Positions 52,385 to 61,334 are shown, counted from the stretch's first letter. The stretch: DNA of 64,000 nucleotides from JBBDMX01 sp040878035 (GCA_040878035.1 JBBDMX010000099.1:1-64000), one strand, 5' to 3'. Translations and numbers: made by a program. The notes: generated by a model from the letters alone, not told the origin.

Positions 52385-53029
52385 GCCTCCGACACGCTGG
52401 ATCAACCACCGAGCAAACTCGACCTTGCTCATCGCTCCTCCTGGTGATCCGACGGGAACCTCCCGCCGGCCGTCGGCCCACAGCAACACCGGCCTGATCG
52501 CATCCCCCTCCATGGTTCCCAGCGGATTGGCGACGATTGCATCCACGCCCTTGCGGCGCAGCTTTGCGACCGCACGCTCCTCCAGTTGCCCAGCCTCTTC
52601 CAGGGCAAACGCGACGACCCGCTGCCCCGGCCGCTTGCGCGACGCCATCGAGGCTACCAGGTCCGGCGTCGCCTCCAGTGCCAGCATCATGCCTCGCTCC
52701 TTGTCGCTCGAAAGCTTGCCCGCCGCCGCTTGGGCCGGGCGATAGTCCGCCACCGCTGCCGCCATGATCAGCACGTCGTGATCGGCAAAATGGGTTTCGA
52801 GCAGTTGCTGAAGCTGGGTCGCCGTCTCGAATGACCGCAGCGTCAGCCCCGTGAGCTTCGCCGCCTCGGCCTGGACTGGACATGGCCCCAGCAGCAGCAT
52901 CACCTGGTGCCCCTCCGCAATTGCCGCCGACGCCAGCCACAGCCCCATCTTCCCGCTGGAGCGATTGCTGATAAACCGCACCGCATCAATCGGCTCGCGC
53001 GTGGGCCCGGCTGTGATGAGAATTTTCAT
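52382..53029 (-). CDS. coaB: Phosphopantothenate-cysteine ligase (standalone CoaB)
   Basis: Joins cysteine to 4'-phosphopantothenate in CoA synthesis. The 215 residues correspond only to the CoaB half of the usual CoaBC fusion. Signature motifs are ILITAGPTREPIDAVRFISN (about 3), SSGKMGLWLASAA, VLIMAAAVADYRP (about 86), the lysine-containing loop GKLSSDK, TPDLVASM and VVAFALE. It replaces part of the bifunctional dfp gene, so a separate CoaC decarboxylase must exist elsewhere. An AAAATT leader precedes the ATG. Confidence 0.88.
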   Translation of the reverse strand: MKILITAGPTREPIDAVRFISNRSSGKMGLWLASAAIAEGHQVMLLLGPCPVQAEAAKLTGLTLRSFETATQLQQLLETHFADHDVLIMAAAVADYRPAQAAAGKLSSDKERGMMLALEATPDLVASMASRKRPGQRVVAFALEEAGQLEERAVAKLRRKGVDAIVANPLGTMEGDAIRPVLLWADGRREVPVGSPGGAMSKVEFARWLIQRVGG

Positions 53030-53377
53030 GGCTGCCAGCACGCGGCAGAGCCGCGGCGCTTCCTATGGAATCCAGCATTCCCTTCTCTTATCGACAACCC
53101 GGGCCTCTTCGGCCCAGATCGCGGTTGTCAAGCTGCGGCGAAGAAAACATCTTACGGGGTCCGCTGGCAACGGGCGAGAGCTGGTTCAGCGCCGTAAGTG
53201 CGACGCCGGGTCTATCACTGGCGGTTTTCTCCAAGGCTTAGCGTACGCCAAGGGTGTCGGGCCAGTCGCTTACCACGGGGATGGAAACCGAGCGCGGAAA
53301 AAGCCCGACAGAGACTGCATTCGTCAACACCCGGTCCGCTTGTTACGCTGTTTCGCCAATCCTTACAAGGTCACATT
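53030..53377. other. 348-bp divergent intergenic region, possible structured leader
   Basis: No gene with coding character. It contains several short complementary stretches, for example CCGGGCCTCTTCGGCCC at 53098-53114. Its G/A-rich loops (GGATGGAAACCGAGCGCGGA near 53279-53298) are unlike the phrase repeats elsewhere. I recognise no riboswitch, tmRNA, SRP or RNase P RNA, so a novel leader or small RNA for the ThuA gene remains possible. Confidence 0.35.
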
Positions 53378-54043
53378 ATGTCCAACAAAAAAGCATTGAT
53401 CGTCTGGGGCGGATGGGCTGGGCATACGCCCAAGCAGTCAGCTGACGTATTCGCGCCCTTCCTTGAGCAGCAGGGTTACGAAGTCCAGGTGTCCGACACT
53501 TTGGATGCCTATCTCGATGAGGCAAGCATGTCGGCCCTGGCGCTGATCGTGCCCATCTGGACCATGGGCACCATCACCAAAGAGCAATGGGACGGCCTGA
53601 ACAAGGCGGTGCGCAGCGGCGTGGGCCTGGCGGGGTTCCACGGCGGCATCATCGACTCCTTCCGCAACAACACCGAGTACCAGTTCATGACCGGCGGACA
53701 ATGGGTCGCCCACCCGGGCAACTGCATCCCCGCCTACGACGTGAAGATCACCGACAAGAACCACCCGATCACCCGCGGCATCAGCGATTTTGCTCTGCGC
53801 GACACCGAACAGTATTACGTGCACGTCGACCCCGGCAATCACGTGCTGTGCAGCACGACGTTCACCGGCGAGCACGGCGACGCGAGCCTGTACAAGCCGG
53901 GCACGGTGATGCCCTTTGCCTGGACGCGCACGTGGGGGCAGGGCAAGGTGTTCGTCGCGGCGTGGGGGCATACGTTCAAGGATTTCGACGTGCCCGAGGC
54001 CAAGCAGATCGTGGAGCGCGGCATGATGTGGGCCAGCAGGTGA
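53378..54043 (+). CDS. ThuA-like domain protein
   Basis: 221 residues, cytoplasmic. Fold motifs of the ThuA/class I glutamine amidotransferase-like family: ALIVWGGWAGHTPKQSADVF (about 5), VGLAGFHGGIIDSF (about 88), EYQFMTGGQWVAHPGN (about 106), and HPITRGISDFALRDTEQYYV. GHTF near the C-terminus (VAAWGHTFKDF) is also typical. ThuA proteins accompany sugar catabolism in many planctomycetes. It starts the carbohydrate locus and is 55 bp from the mutarotase gene, with CTCCTTGTCTCCTTGTCC repeats between them. Confidence 0.87.
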   Translation: MSNKKALIVWGGWAGHTPKQSADVFAPFLEQQGYEVQVSDTLDAYLDEASMSALALIVPIWTMGTITKEQWDGLNKAVRSGVGLAGFHGGIIDSFRNNTEYQFMTGGQWVAHPGNCIPAYDVKITDKNHPITRGISDFALRDTEQYYVHVDPGNHVLCSTTFTGEHGDASLYKPGTVMPFAWTRTWGQGKVFVAAWGHTFKDFDVPEAKQIVERGMMWASR

Positions 54044-54098
54044 TTGCGGATTTCGGATTTGTCTCCTTGTCTCCTTGTCCCCTTGTCACTCCGATACC

Positions 54099-54995
54099 AT
54101 GACCAAGCTAAATCAAGCGAACTTACCCGAAGGCATGCGGCTGGAGCGCGTGGGCGAATTGGAGCGACTGGCGATTGCGACGCCGGCGGTGGAGGGGCAG
54201 GTTTATCTGCACGGCGCGCATGTGGCGCACTGGCGGCCGGCGGGCCGGCAGCCGGTGTTGTGGATGAGCGGCCAGAGTTGGTTGGAGCCGGGTAAGCCCA
54301 TTCGCGGCGGCGTGCCCATCTGCTTTCCGTGGTTCGGGCCCAAGGTGAACGACCTTGAGGCACCCAACCACGGCTTTGCCCGCCTGCGGCCTTGGTCGCT
54401 CGAATCGGTGGTGCGCGACGGCCAAGGCGCGGTGACGGTCGCGATGAGCCTGTCATCCGACCGGGCGACGCGCGAGCTATGGCCACACGACTTTGCGGCA
54501 CGATTCACCGTCTCATTCTCCAACACGCTGGAGATGTCGCTGGCGATCAGCAACACGTCCGGGGGCGGCAGCGGGCCGGCTATTTTCGAGGAGGCGCTGC
54601 ACACCTACTTTGCGGTCGGCGATGTGCGGCAGGTCCAGGTCAGCGGTCTGGCTGGGGCGACCTACATCGACAAGCTCGACGCCACGGCCCGCAAGACGCT
54701 GGGGCCAGCGCCGATCATCGTCGCCGGCGAGACCGACGGCCTCTACCTGAACACGACCGCGGCCTGTGTGCTGGATGACCCGAGCCTGTCGCGGCGGATT
54801 ACGGTGAGCAAGGCCGGCTCGAACACGACGGTGGTGTGGAACCCGTGGATCGCCAAGTCGCAGGCGATGCCGGATTTTGGCGATGACGAATGGCCGGGGA
54901 TGATCTGCATCGAGACCGCCAACGCCGCCGACAACCGCGTCAACCTGCCGCCCGGCGCGACGCATGTGATGTCGGCGCGCATTACGGTCGCATGA
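54099..54995 (+). CDS. D-hexose-6-phosphate mutarotase (aldose 1-epimerase family)
   Basis: Interconverts alpha and beta anomers of hexose 6-phosphates. 298 residues with the YeaD-like pattern: VYLHGAHVAHWRPAG (about 35), RGGVPICFPWFGP (about 69), NHGFARLRPW with the conserved His (about 89), EEALHTYFAVGD with the second His (about 168), and WPGMICIETANA with the catalytic Glu near residue 272. Second gene of the ThuA-mutarotase pair. Confidence 0.92.
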   Translation: MTKLNQANLPEGMRLERVGELERLAIATPAVEGQVYLHGAHVAHWRPAGRQPVLWMSGQSWLEPGKPIRGGVPICFPWFGPKVNDLEAPNHGFARLRPWSLESVVRDGQGAVTVAMSLSSDRATRELWPHDFAARFTVSFSNTLEMSLAISNTSGGGSGPAIFEEALHTYFAVGDVRQVQVSGLAGATYIDKLDATARKTLGPAPIIVAGETDGLYLNTTAACVLDDPSLSRRITVSKAGSNTTVVWNPWIAKSQAMPDFGDDEWPGMICIETANAADNRVNLPPGATHVMSARITVA

Positions 54996-55014
54996 AACCC
55001 CCGTCCATCCGCGG

Positions 55015-55671
55015 CTACTTCTTCCCGCCCCGTGCCTGCCTGACGATCTCGCTGAACTGCCGGGCCAGGCTGGTCAGGCCGGCCCAGTCTTTACTCTTGA
55101 TCAGGTCTTTCTTGACCAGGGCCGAGCCGACGCCCAGGCAGGCGGCGCCGGCGGCGAGCCAGTCCTTGGCGGTCGAGAGGTCCACGCCGCCGGTGGGCGT
55201 GAGCTTGAGCTGGGGCATCGGCGCCAGCAGGTCCTTGAAATAGGTCGGGCCAAAGTGATTGGCGGGGAACACCTTGACAAAGTCGGCGCCCGCCTGCCAG
55301 GCGCCTAGGATTTCCGTGGGCGTCAGGCCGCCGGGGATCACCGGCTTGCCGTAGCGGTGCGCCATTTCGATGGTCGCCAGGTTGGTCGTCGGGCAGACCA
55401 CGAACTGCGCCCCGGCCAGGATCGCCGCCCGCGCGGTTTCCGGGTCCAGCACGCTGCCCACGCCGATCACCGCGTCCTTGCCCAGGGCCTCGCTGGCCTT
55501 GGCGATGGCGTCCAAGGCGCCCGGCGTGGTCATGGTGATCTCGGAGAAGACAACGCCCCCCTCGCGCAGGGCCTTGCACACGTCCACCAGCTGCCCGGGC
55601 GAGTCGGCACGAATCACCGCCACCAGTCCCGAGGCTTCCAACTGCGACGCAAGTTCATGTCGGCTGAGCAT
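55015..55671 (-). CDS. eda: 2-dehydro-3-deoxyphosphogluconate / 4-hydroxy-2-oxoglutarate aldolase
   Basis: Cleaves KDPG to pyruvate and glyceraldehyde 3-phosphate, the last step of the Entner-Doudoroff and uronate routes. 218 residues. Motifs: VAVIRADSPGQ (about 17), Glu in FSEITMTTPGAL (about 42), GVGSVLDPETA, QFVVCPTTN, and the Schiff-base Lys in ADFVKVFPANHFGP (about 133). Also LTPTGGVDLSTA (about 155). It is divergent from the LacI-type regulator, which could control it. Confidence 0.93.
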   Translation of the reverse strand: MLSRHELASQLEASGLVAVIRADSPGQLVDVCKALREGGVVFSEITMTTPGALDAIAKASEALGKDAVIGVGSVLDPETARAAILAGAQFVVCPTTNLATIEMAHRYGKPVIPGGLTPTEILGAWQAGADFVKVFPANHFGPTYFKDLLAPMPQLKLTPTGGVDLSTAKDWLAAGAACLGVGSALVKKDLIKSKDWAGLTSLARQFSEIVRQARGGKK

Positions 55672-55757
55672 GGGCCATAACATACCGATTTGTCCGGACA
55701 GGTGCCAATCACCTCTACCAGTTGGCTAATCCAAACGAGAACGTGAAGAAGAAAGCC

Positions 55758-55786
55758 TTGACAATCCCGGAAGCGTCACGTAATCT
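55758..55786 (+). promoter_or_regulatory. Sigma70-type promoter of the LacI-type regulator
   Basis: A perfect -35 TTGACA (55758-55763), a 17-bp spacer, and TAATCT (55781-55786). This is the best promoter in the window. Confidence 0.8.
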
Positions 55787-55803
55787 TATAAACCGGTTAA
55801 TAA
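55786..55803. promoter_or_regulatory. LacI-type operator palindrome
   Basis: TTATAAACCGGTTAATAA matches its own reverse complement at 16 of 18 positions, with a central CCGG as LacI-family operators usually have a central CG. It overlaps the region just downstream of the -10 box, so a bound repressor would block transcription. It is likely autoregulatory, and may also affect the divergent aldolase gene. Confidence 0.75.
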
Positions 55804-55828
55804 CGGAGCGCTTACCGCCTTCGCCGCC

Positions 55829-56920
55829 ATGGCCAACCCCAAAGCCACAACCTTGATGGAAATCTCCCGCCTGGCGGGCTGTTCCAAGGCCGCGGCGTCG
55901 TCCGTGCTCAACGGCTCCAGAGGCAACATCGGCGTCAGCAAAGAGTTACGCAAGAAGGTGATGTCCGTTGCCCAGCGACTAAACTACCGACCTAACTTCG
56001 CCAGCCGGTCCCTGGCACTGCGGCGAACCCAGACTTTGGGCGTCTACGTGCCCCCGCATCCCTGGGGCGGCATCGGCAACCCGCAATACGCCGGCGCCAT
56101 GCTCCGCGGCATCGAAAGCGCCTGTCTCCAGCGCCACTACAACCTGCTGATCATCAATGTCGCCGGCATCGCCGCGCCCGAACGCTGCGTCGAATCGCTC
56201 ATCGAACAGCGCGTCGATGGCCTGCTGATTCTGTGGGCCGATGGCGACGAGCCTTGGATCGACGACCTGCTCCAGCGTGGCAGCACGCTGGCGGCGGTGG
56301 ACTGCCTGCGGCCGGACTCCCGCCTCGATGCCGTCATGTTCGACAACGCCGCCGCCATCCGCATGGCGCTGGATCACCTGATCGGCCTGGGCCATCGTCG
56401 CATCGGCTACCTGGGCACCTGTACCACGCAGACGATCCCGCACAACGAAGCCCGCCGGCAAGCATACATGGAGGCCATGGCCGGCCATGGCCTCGCGGTC
56501 GATCCGCACTGGGTCTTTGACGCCAGCCGCATTGACCATGTGGTGGAGCGCGGCGGGTTGCACTGCGACGAGGCGGGACTGCTGGGCGCCGCCTACTTTG
56601 CCGCCATGGGCCAGGACCGGCCGACGGCGCTGGTGGCGTTCAACGACATGGTCGCCGCCAGCGCGTTGCGGCAGTTTGCCGACGCGGGGCGCAGCGTGCC
56701 GGGGGATATGAGCCTGATCAACGTCGAAGACACGCCGCTGTGCCGGTACCTGCATCCGCGGCTGACCTCGGTGCGTCACCCGCTGGAAGAGATGGGCGCC
56801 CTGGCGGCGCATCGGCTCATCGAGCGGGCGACGGGCCAATCCGCCGGCCCCCAGGCCTTGCGATCGTATTGCCCGCCGGAACTGCGCGTGCGCGAGAGCA
56901 CCGCGGCCCCGGCCTGTTGA
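55829..56920 (+). CDS. LacI family transcriptional regulator
   Basis: 363 residues. The N-terminal HTH is TTLMEISRLAGCSKAAASSV with LNGSRG (about 8-33) and hinge helix NYRPNFASRSLALRRTQT. The periplasmic-binding-like effector domain has VYVPPHPW, LLIINVAGIAAPER, VDGLLILWADGDEP, LGHRRIGYLG and TALVAFNDMVAASALRQF. It senses a sugar or sugar-phosphate ligand that I cannot identify. Regulates the carbohydrate cluster, given the operator and promoter immediately upstream. The next gene starts 20 bp downstream. Confidence 0.92.
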   Translation: MANPKATTLMEISRLAGCSKAAASSVLNGSRGNIGVSKELRKKVMSVAQRLNYRPNFASRSLALRRTQTLGVYVPPHPWGGIGNPQYAGAMLRGIESACLQRHYNLLIINVAGIAAPERCVESLIEQRVDGLLILWADGDEPWIDDLLQRGSTLAAVDCLRPDSRLDAVMFDNAAAIRMALDHLIGLGHRRIGYLGTCTTQTIPHNEARRQAYMEAMAGHGLAVDPHWVFDASRIDHVVERGGLHCDEAGLLGAAYFAAMGQDRPTALVAFNDMVAASALRQFADAGRSVPGDMSLINVEDTPLCRYLHPRLTSVRHPLEEMGALAAHRLIERATGQSAGPQALRSYCPPELRVRESTAAPAC

Positions 56921-56940
56921 TTCCCGCTATGGAGTTGGCC

Positions 56941-57696
56941 ATGAAGCGTCGCGCTGCTTTTACCTTGATCGAGCTATTGGTGGTCATCTCGATCATCGCG
57001 CTGCTGATCGCGATGCTGCTGCCGGCGCTGGGCAGCGCGCGTGATGCGGCGCGGGCGGTGCAGTGCGCCAACATGCTCAAGCAGATCGGCGTGGCCAGCG
57101 CCAACTACGGAGTCAGCCACAAGGGCGGGCGGCTGCCCCATTGGGCGCGCGAGCCTAACGGCCTGCAAGTCACTGCCTCCGCGCCGCACCATGTGCCCTG
57201 GTACAACAACACCGACTTCCGCATCGACATGCAACTCCCCATGACTGTCACCGGCAGCAAGTGGATAAGCATGCCCCGCAACCAGATCTGCCCGAAGGCG
57301 GAATGGAGTCTGGCCAATCCCAGCGGCGCAGGCAACTACGACATGCGCTATAGCTTTGGTCAGAATGTCCAAGTCACCAATGGTGCCGCAGGTTTGTTGC
57401 CCGAATGGGACGCCGATCCCGCCATGGGCGCCGCGGGCTTCCATGAGAAGGACGTACAGGCCCCGGCCCGCAAGCTCGAGTTCGCCGACGGATATCGCCA
57501 AACCCTCACCAAGCAGCATTCGGGTGGGTACCAGGGCGAGATCGCGCCGGTCGCCGCCAACAAAAATTCGGTGGCCACGCGGCACGACGACTCTGCCAAC
57601 GTGCTGTTCTTCGATGGCCATGCGACCCGCATGCCACGCAACGATGTCGTCGGGGTGGTCGGGGTAGCCAACCAACTGTGGGATGTGACGCAATGA
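56941..57696 (+). CDS. DUF1559-like pseudopilin (prepilin-type N-terminus, H-X9-DG motif)
   Basis: 251 residues. The prepilin leader is MKRRAAFTLIELLVVISIIA with the cleavage motif A|FTLIE, followed by a hydrophobic helix IALLIAMLLPALG. The soluble part ends with the planctomycete signature RHDDSANVLFFDGHATRMP (H-X9-DG). Such proteins are secreted through type IV/type II-like machinery and are numerous in Planctomycetota; their role in polysaccharide uptake or binding is inferred. GGAG sits six bases before the ATG. The stop overlaps the start of the agarase-like gene (ATGA), so the two are translationally coupled. Confidence 0.9.
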   Translation: MKRRAAFTLIELLVVISIIALLIAMLLPALGSARDAARAVQCANMLKQIGVASANYGVSHKGGRLPHWAREPNGLQVTASAPHHVPWYNNTDFRIDMQLPMTVTGSKWISMPRNQICPKAEWSLANPSGAGNYDMRYSFGQNVQVTNGAAGLLPEWDADPAMGAAGFHEKDVQAPARKLEFADGYRQTLTKQHSGGYQGEIAPVAANKNSVATRHDDSANVLFFDGHATRMPRNDVVGVVGVANQLWDVTQ

Positions 57697-59825
57697 TGAT
57701 CCGCTCCGTGCCTATCGCTTTCGCCGCCGCTCTGCTCGCCTGGCCCGCTGTGGGACTGGCGGAGCCGACGACGCTGTTCGACTTCGAGACGCCCGGCGTC
57801 ATGACGCAGGTCGGCGGCATCGATACGGCGCGAAAGATCATCGAACTCAACGGCTCGCGTGCCCTGGAGGTCGCCACCGGCGTCGATAAGCCCTATCCCA
57901 ACATCACGCTCAAGCCCACGGGGCAAACCTGGAACCTCGACCGCTTCACACGCATTGAGATCGACGTCACCAACCTCAGCGACGAGTCGCTCAAGATCGG
58001 CGCGCGGGCGGACAATCCCGGCGCCACCGGGCGCAGCAACTCGACCACCGGCAGCATCGGGCTGGATCCGGGTGAAACCGGCACGCTGACCGTCGAGTTC
58101 GACCGCAAGTTCGCCCAGGAACTGCGCGCCAGCCTCAAGGGTATGCACCACACGCCCTGGGGCGTGCGCGGCCAGTGGGGCGGCGTGATCGACCCGGCAC
58201 AGGTGACGCAGATCAGCCTGTTTCTCAACAAGCCCGATCGGCCGTATCGCTTTGCCATCGACAACCTCCGCGCCGCCGGCACCTTCGATCCGTCCACGCT
58301 GGTGGTGCCCGAGCCGTTCTTCCCCTTCATCGATCGCTTCGGTCAATACGTGCACCGCGACTGGCCGGGCAAGGTCAAGAGCGAAGCGGACTTAGCGGCG
58401 CATCGCCAGGCCGAGGCGAAAGAGATGGACTCGATGCCGCGCCCGTCGCAGTGGAATCGCTATGGCGGCTGGGCCGACGGGCCGCAACTCCAGGCCACGG
58501 GCCACTTCCGCACCCACAAGCATGAGGGTAAGTGGTACCTGGTCGATCCCGAAGGCCGGTTGTTTTTCTCGATCGGCATCGACTGCGTTCGCCCCGGCGG
58601 GCTCACGCCCGTAACCGAGGATCGGGCGGGCTGGTTCGCCGACCCGCCCTGGGAGACCGACGCAGCGCTCAAAGCCTACCTGGTGCAGGCCAACACCAAC
58701 CGCCGCAATGAATACGACGGCAAGCCGGTGCCCGCCTACGGTTTCTTCAACGCCAACGCCCATCGCAAGTACGGCCCGGAGTGGCAGCCCACCTGGCGCG
58801 ACTTGATCGGTAAACGCCTCATTAACTGGGGCTTCAACACGATCGGCAACTGGTCGGACCCCGAACTGCTGCCGAACGCGGGCTTGCCCTACACGCATTG
58901 GGTCTACATCAACGCCCCCAAGCTGCCCTGGCAGGCGGGCACGCGCAACCGCATCTCCGACCCGTTCCATCCGGGCCTTGAGCCCGAATTGCGCCGCCGC
59001 GCCGAGGGCATGACCAAGGGCACCACCGACGACCCGAATTGCATCGGCTACTTCGTGGACAACGAGCTGTCGTGGGGCGATGCGACCTACCTGGCACGCG
59101 GCGTGGTCAAAGGTGAACCCGCGCAACCCGCCAAGGTCGCGATGGTCGAGGACCTCAAGGCCCGCTATGGCACGATCGACAAGCTCAACGCGGCGTGGGC
59201 GATGGAGTTTGCCGCGTGGGACGATGTGCTGGCGTCCAAAGTTCTGCCTACCACGGATGCGGCCGCGGCCGACTTGGAGCTATTCAACGAGCAGATCGTG
59301 CGGGCGTACTTCAAGACCGTGCGCCAGGTGATGAAGTCGGTGGCGCCGGACAAGCTGTACCTGGGCTGCCGCTTTGCCGAGAGCAATCCGCAGGTGGTGC
59401 GCGTGGCGGCCGAGTATTGCGACGTGGTGTCGTTCAACCTGTATCGCGAGACGGTGATGGCCTGGCGTCCGCCGGCCCCCGGAAATGGGGCAATCGACAA
59501 ACCGGTGATCATCGGCGAGTTCCACTTCGGCGCCAGCGACCGCGGCGTGTTTGGCCAGGGACTGGTGCATGCTGACAACGCCCCGGACCGCGCCCGCAAA
59601 TTCGCGCGCTATGCCGCCAGCGCGGCCCGCAACCCGTTGATCGTCGGCGCCCACTGGTTCCAGTTAGTCGATGAGCCGGCGTCCGGCCGCACCCTCGAAG
59701 GCGAGAACCACGGCATCGGCTTCCTCGATATCACCGACACGCCCTATCCCGAGATGATCCAGGCCTCGCGCGACGTAGCGGCGAGGCTGTATGACTTGCG
59801 TGCCCAGAGCAAGCAGAATCCCTAG
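57693..59825 (+). CDS. GH50/agarase-like glycoside hydrolase, secreted
   Basis: 710 residues. A signal peptide (IRSVPIAFAAALLAWPAVGLA) precedes an N-terminal beta-sandwich domain (about 30-200, with TTLFDFETPGVMTQVGG). A TIM barrel follows (about 230-700): WYLVDPEGRLFFSIGIDCVR, NWGFNTIGNWSDP, and the acid/base Glu in CIGYFVDNELSWGD (about residue 458). The nucleophile candidate is Glu in PVIIGEFHFGA (about 608). The pattern resembles GH50 beta-agarases and related GH42-like enzymes; exact substrate is unknown. It is translated with the pseudopilin, suggesting a secreted, surface-presented polysaccharide-degrading pair. Confidence 0.87.
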   Translation: MMIRSVPIAFAAALLAWPAVGLAEPTTLFDFETPGVMTQVGGIDTARKIIELNGSRALEVATGVDKPYPNITLKPTGQTWNLDRFTRIEIDVTNLSDESLKIGARADNPGATGRSNSTTGSIGLDPGETGTLTVEFDRKFAQELRASLKGMHHTPWGVRGQWGGVIDPAQVTQISLFLNKPDRPYRFAIDNLRAAGTFDPSTLVVPEPFFPFIDRFGQYVHRDWPGKVKSEADLAAHRQAEAKEMDSMPRPSQWNRYGGWADGPQLQATGHFRTHKHEGKWYLVDPEGRLFFSIGIDCVRPGGLTPVTEDRAGWFADPPWETDAALKAYLVQANTNRRNEYDGKPVPAYGFFNANAHRKYGPEWQPTWRDLIGKRLINWGFNTIGNWSDPELLPNAGLPYTHWVYINAPKLPWQAGTRNRISDPFHPGLEPELRRRAEGMTKGTTDDPNCIGYFVDNELSWGDATYLARGVVKGEPAQPAKVAMVEDLKARYGTIDKLNAAWAMEFAAWDDVLASKVLPTTDAAAADLELFNEQIVRAYFKTVRQVMKSVAPDKLYLGCRFAESNPQVVRVAAEYCDVVSFNLYRETVMAWRPPAPGNGAIDKPVIIGEFHFGASDRGVFGQGLVHADNAPDRARKFARYAASAARNPLIVGAHWFQLVDEPASGRTLEGENHGIGFLDITDTPYPEMIQASRDVAARLYDLRAQSKQNP

Positions 59826-59878
59826 CGTTCCCTGTGAATCCATGTCCTTCGACCCACTTGCCAAAGGAGGTTTGTCCC

Positions 59879-60622
59879 ATGCGAATTGACACACTGACAG
59901 CTCTTCTCGCCACCGTCACCTTGACCGCTCTGCCCGCGCTGGCGGACGTGATCCTGGTGAACGACACGTTCAGCGATGGCGGCAATCCCGGCTACACACT
60001 TTCGCCTTCGGGTGGCGGAACCGTGAGCGTGGCAACCTCGGGTACAGACCTGACTGGCAATGCGCTTCTCCTTTCGACCACCAGCAGCAACCGCATGGCG
60101 ATACGCAGCCTCGGCTCTTCCATTGCCCTGGCCAATACGGGTGACTACATCGAGCTTGCGCTGGATTACCGCTTTGCCGCGACTCTAAACGATCCATTCG
60201 GTGCCACGGTGGCGCTGACTGGCACCGGCGGTGTCGGAGCAGGGGTCAACTTCAATCCCACTGCCGGCACCAACCAGGGCACCTACTTTGCAAATCCCGA
60301 CACCAACGCCGGCAGGTTCACGGCCATCGACAGCGCGACGACCGCTCACTCGCTGACCCTGCGGATCACGCGCGTTTCAGACACCGAAGTTCGGCTCACC
60401 TCCAGCTTTGATGGCTCGCCGCGCGCCGACTCCAATCTCGAGGTGATCGGCACTGACATTTCCGCCATACTGACGTTCGACGGCCTCGTAGTTGGTTGGG
60501 TGAGCGGCAACAATGGCGATGTTTATTACGACAACATCCTCGTCAGCACCAACGTCCCCGAGCCCGCGTCGCTGGCGCTGCTGGGCCTTGCCACCCTGTG
60601 CCTGCTGCCGCGGCGGCGGTAA
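59879..60622 (+). CDS. PEP-CTERM sorting-domain protein
   Basis: 247 residues. A signal peptide (LTALLATVTLTALPALA) precedes a Thr/Ser/Gly-rich beta domain (VNDTFSDGGNPGYTLS through DNILVSTN). The C-terminus is the PEP-CTERM tripartite signal: VPEPASLALLG, hydrophobic run, then PRRR. An exosortase should cleave it; none is encoded here. The strong Shine-Dalgarno AAAGGAGG is nine bases upstream. Probably surface-exposed and carbohydrate-binding; it follows the agarase-like gene by 53 bp. Confidence 0.9.
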   Translation: MRIDTLTALLATVTLTALPALADVILVNDTFSDGGNPGYTLSPSGGGTVSVATSGTDLTGNALLLSTTSSNRMAIRSLGSSIALANTGDYIELALDYRFAATLNDPFGATVALTGTGGVGAGVNFNPTAGTNQGTYFANPDTNAGRFTAIDSATTAHSLTLRITRVSDTEVRLTSSFDGSPRADSNLEVIGTDISAILTFDGLVVGWVSGNNGDVYYDNILVSTNVPEPASLALLGLATLCLLPRRR

Positions 60623-60697
60623 GAGCGCGGTTCTCCTCAGGGCCTATGATTGCGGGTGCTTGCGCTTCGCTCACGCCGGCTTACGCGAGGGTAGCCG

Positions 60698-61252
60698 ATG
60701 TTCATGGCCACGGCGCTGTGGCGGCGGCTGGACACACCGGGACATGACGCCTGCGCTCTCGAGTCGCTGGCGCTGGGCTGGCGTCTCCAGGGCGCAGCCG
60801 TCTTCCGCCAGCAGGGGGCGCCGGTGTGGCTGACCTACCGCTTGACCTGTGACAGCTCGTGGAACACCATCGAGGGCCAGGTGCAGGGTTGGCACGGCGA
60901 TCAGCCCGTGCAGTGGGCGATCCAGCACAACGGCCAGGGTGGCTGGATGCTCAACGGCCAGGCGGTCGCGGGTCTGGAGGCGTGCCGGGACCTGGACCTG
61001 TGCTTCACGCCGGCGACGAACTTCTTGCAGATTCGCCGCATCGCGTTGGCGATCAGCCAGACCGCCGATGTGCCCGTCGCCTGGCTCGATCCCGCGGCTG
61101 GCACATTGTCGCTCCTGCCCCAGCGCTACCAGCGGCGCTCAGAGTTCACCTACTGGTACGAAGCGCCGACGGTGGGCTACCAGGGTCTGCTGGAGCTGGC
61201 GCCGACTGGCATTGTCCGCCGCTATCCGGACTTGTGGGAGCTGGTGGAGTAG
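60698..61252 (+). CDS. Putative glycolipid-binding domain protein (PF06475-like)
   Basis: 184 residues, no signal peptide. Family pattern: LGWRLQGAAVFRQQGAPVWL, then LTYRLTCDSSWNTIEGQVQGW, GWMLNGQAVAGLEACRDLDL, CFTPATNFLQIRRIALAI and RYPDLWELVE at the end, all in the expected order. Members are small all-beta proteins of uncertain function. The name comes from one characterised homologue. Confidence 0.85.
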   Translation: MFMATALWRRLDTPGHDACALESLALGWRLQGAAVFRQQGAPVWLTYRLTCDSSWNTIEGQVQGWHGDQPVQWAIQHNGQGGWMLNGQAVAGLEACRDLDLCFTPATNFLQIRRIALAISQTADVPVAWLDPAAGTLSLLPQRYQRRSEFTYWYEAPTVGYQGLLELAPTGIVRRYPDLWELVE

Positions 61253-61297
61253 GCCAAAGGGCGGCGCCCGAGAAGGCCGTTGGTCCATCCCCAGCCG

Positions 61298-61334
61298 ATC
61301 CCGGCCAAGCGAGAGGACTCGCATGGCCGGGCTT
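61298..61334 (-). repeat. REP element copy A (minus orientation)
   Basis: ATCCCGGCCAAGCGAGAGG and ACTCGCATGGCCGGGCTT; 37 bp. It is the inverse of copy B, 16 bp away, so the two form a BIME/REPIN-like pair upstream of the transposase gene. Confidence 0.8.
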
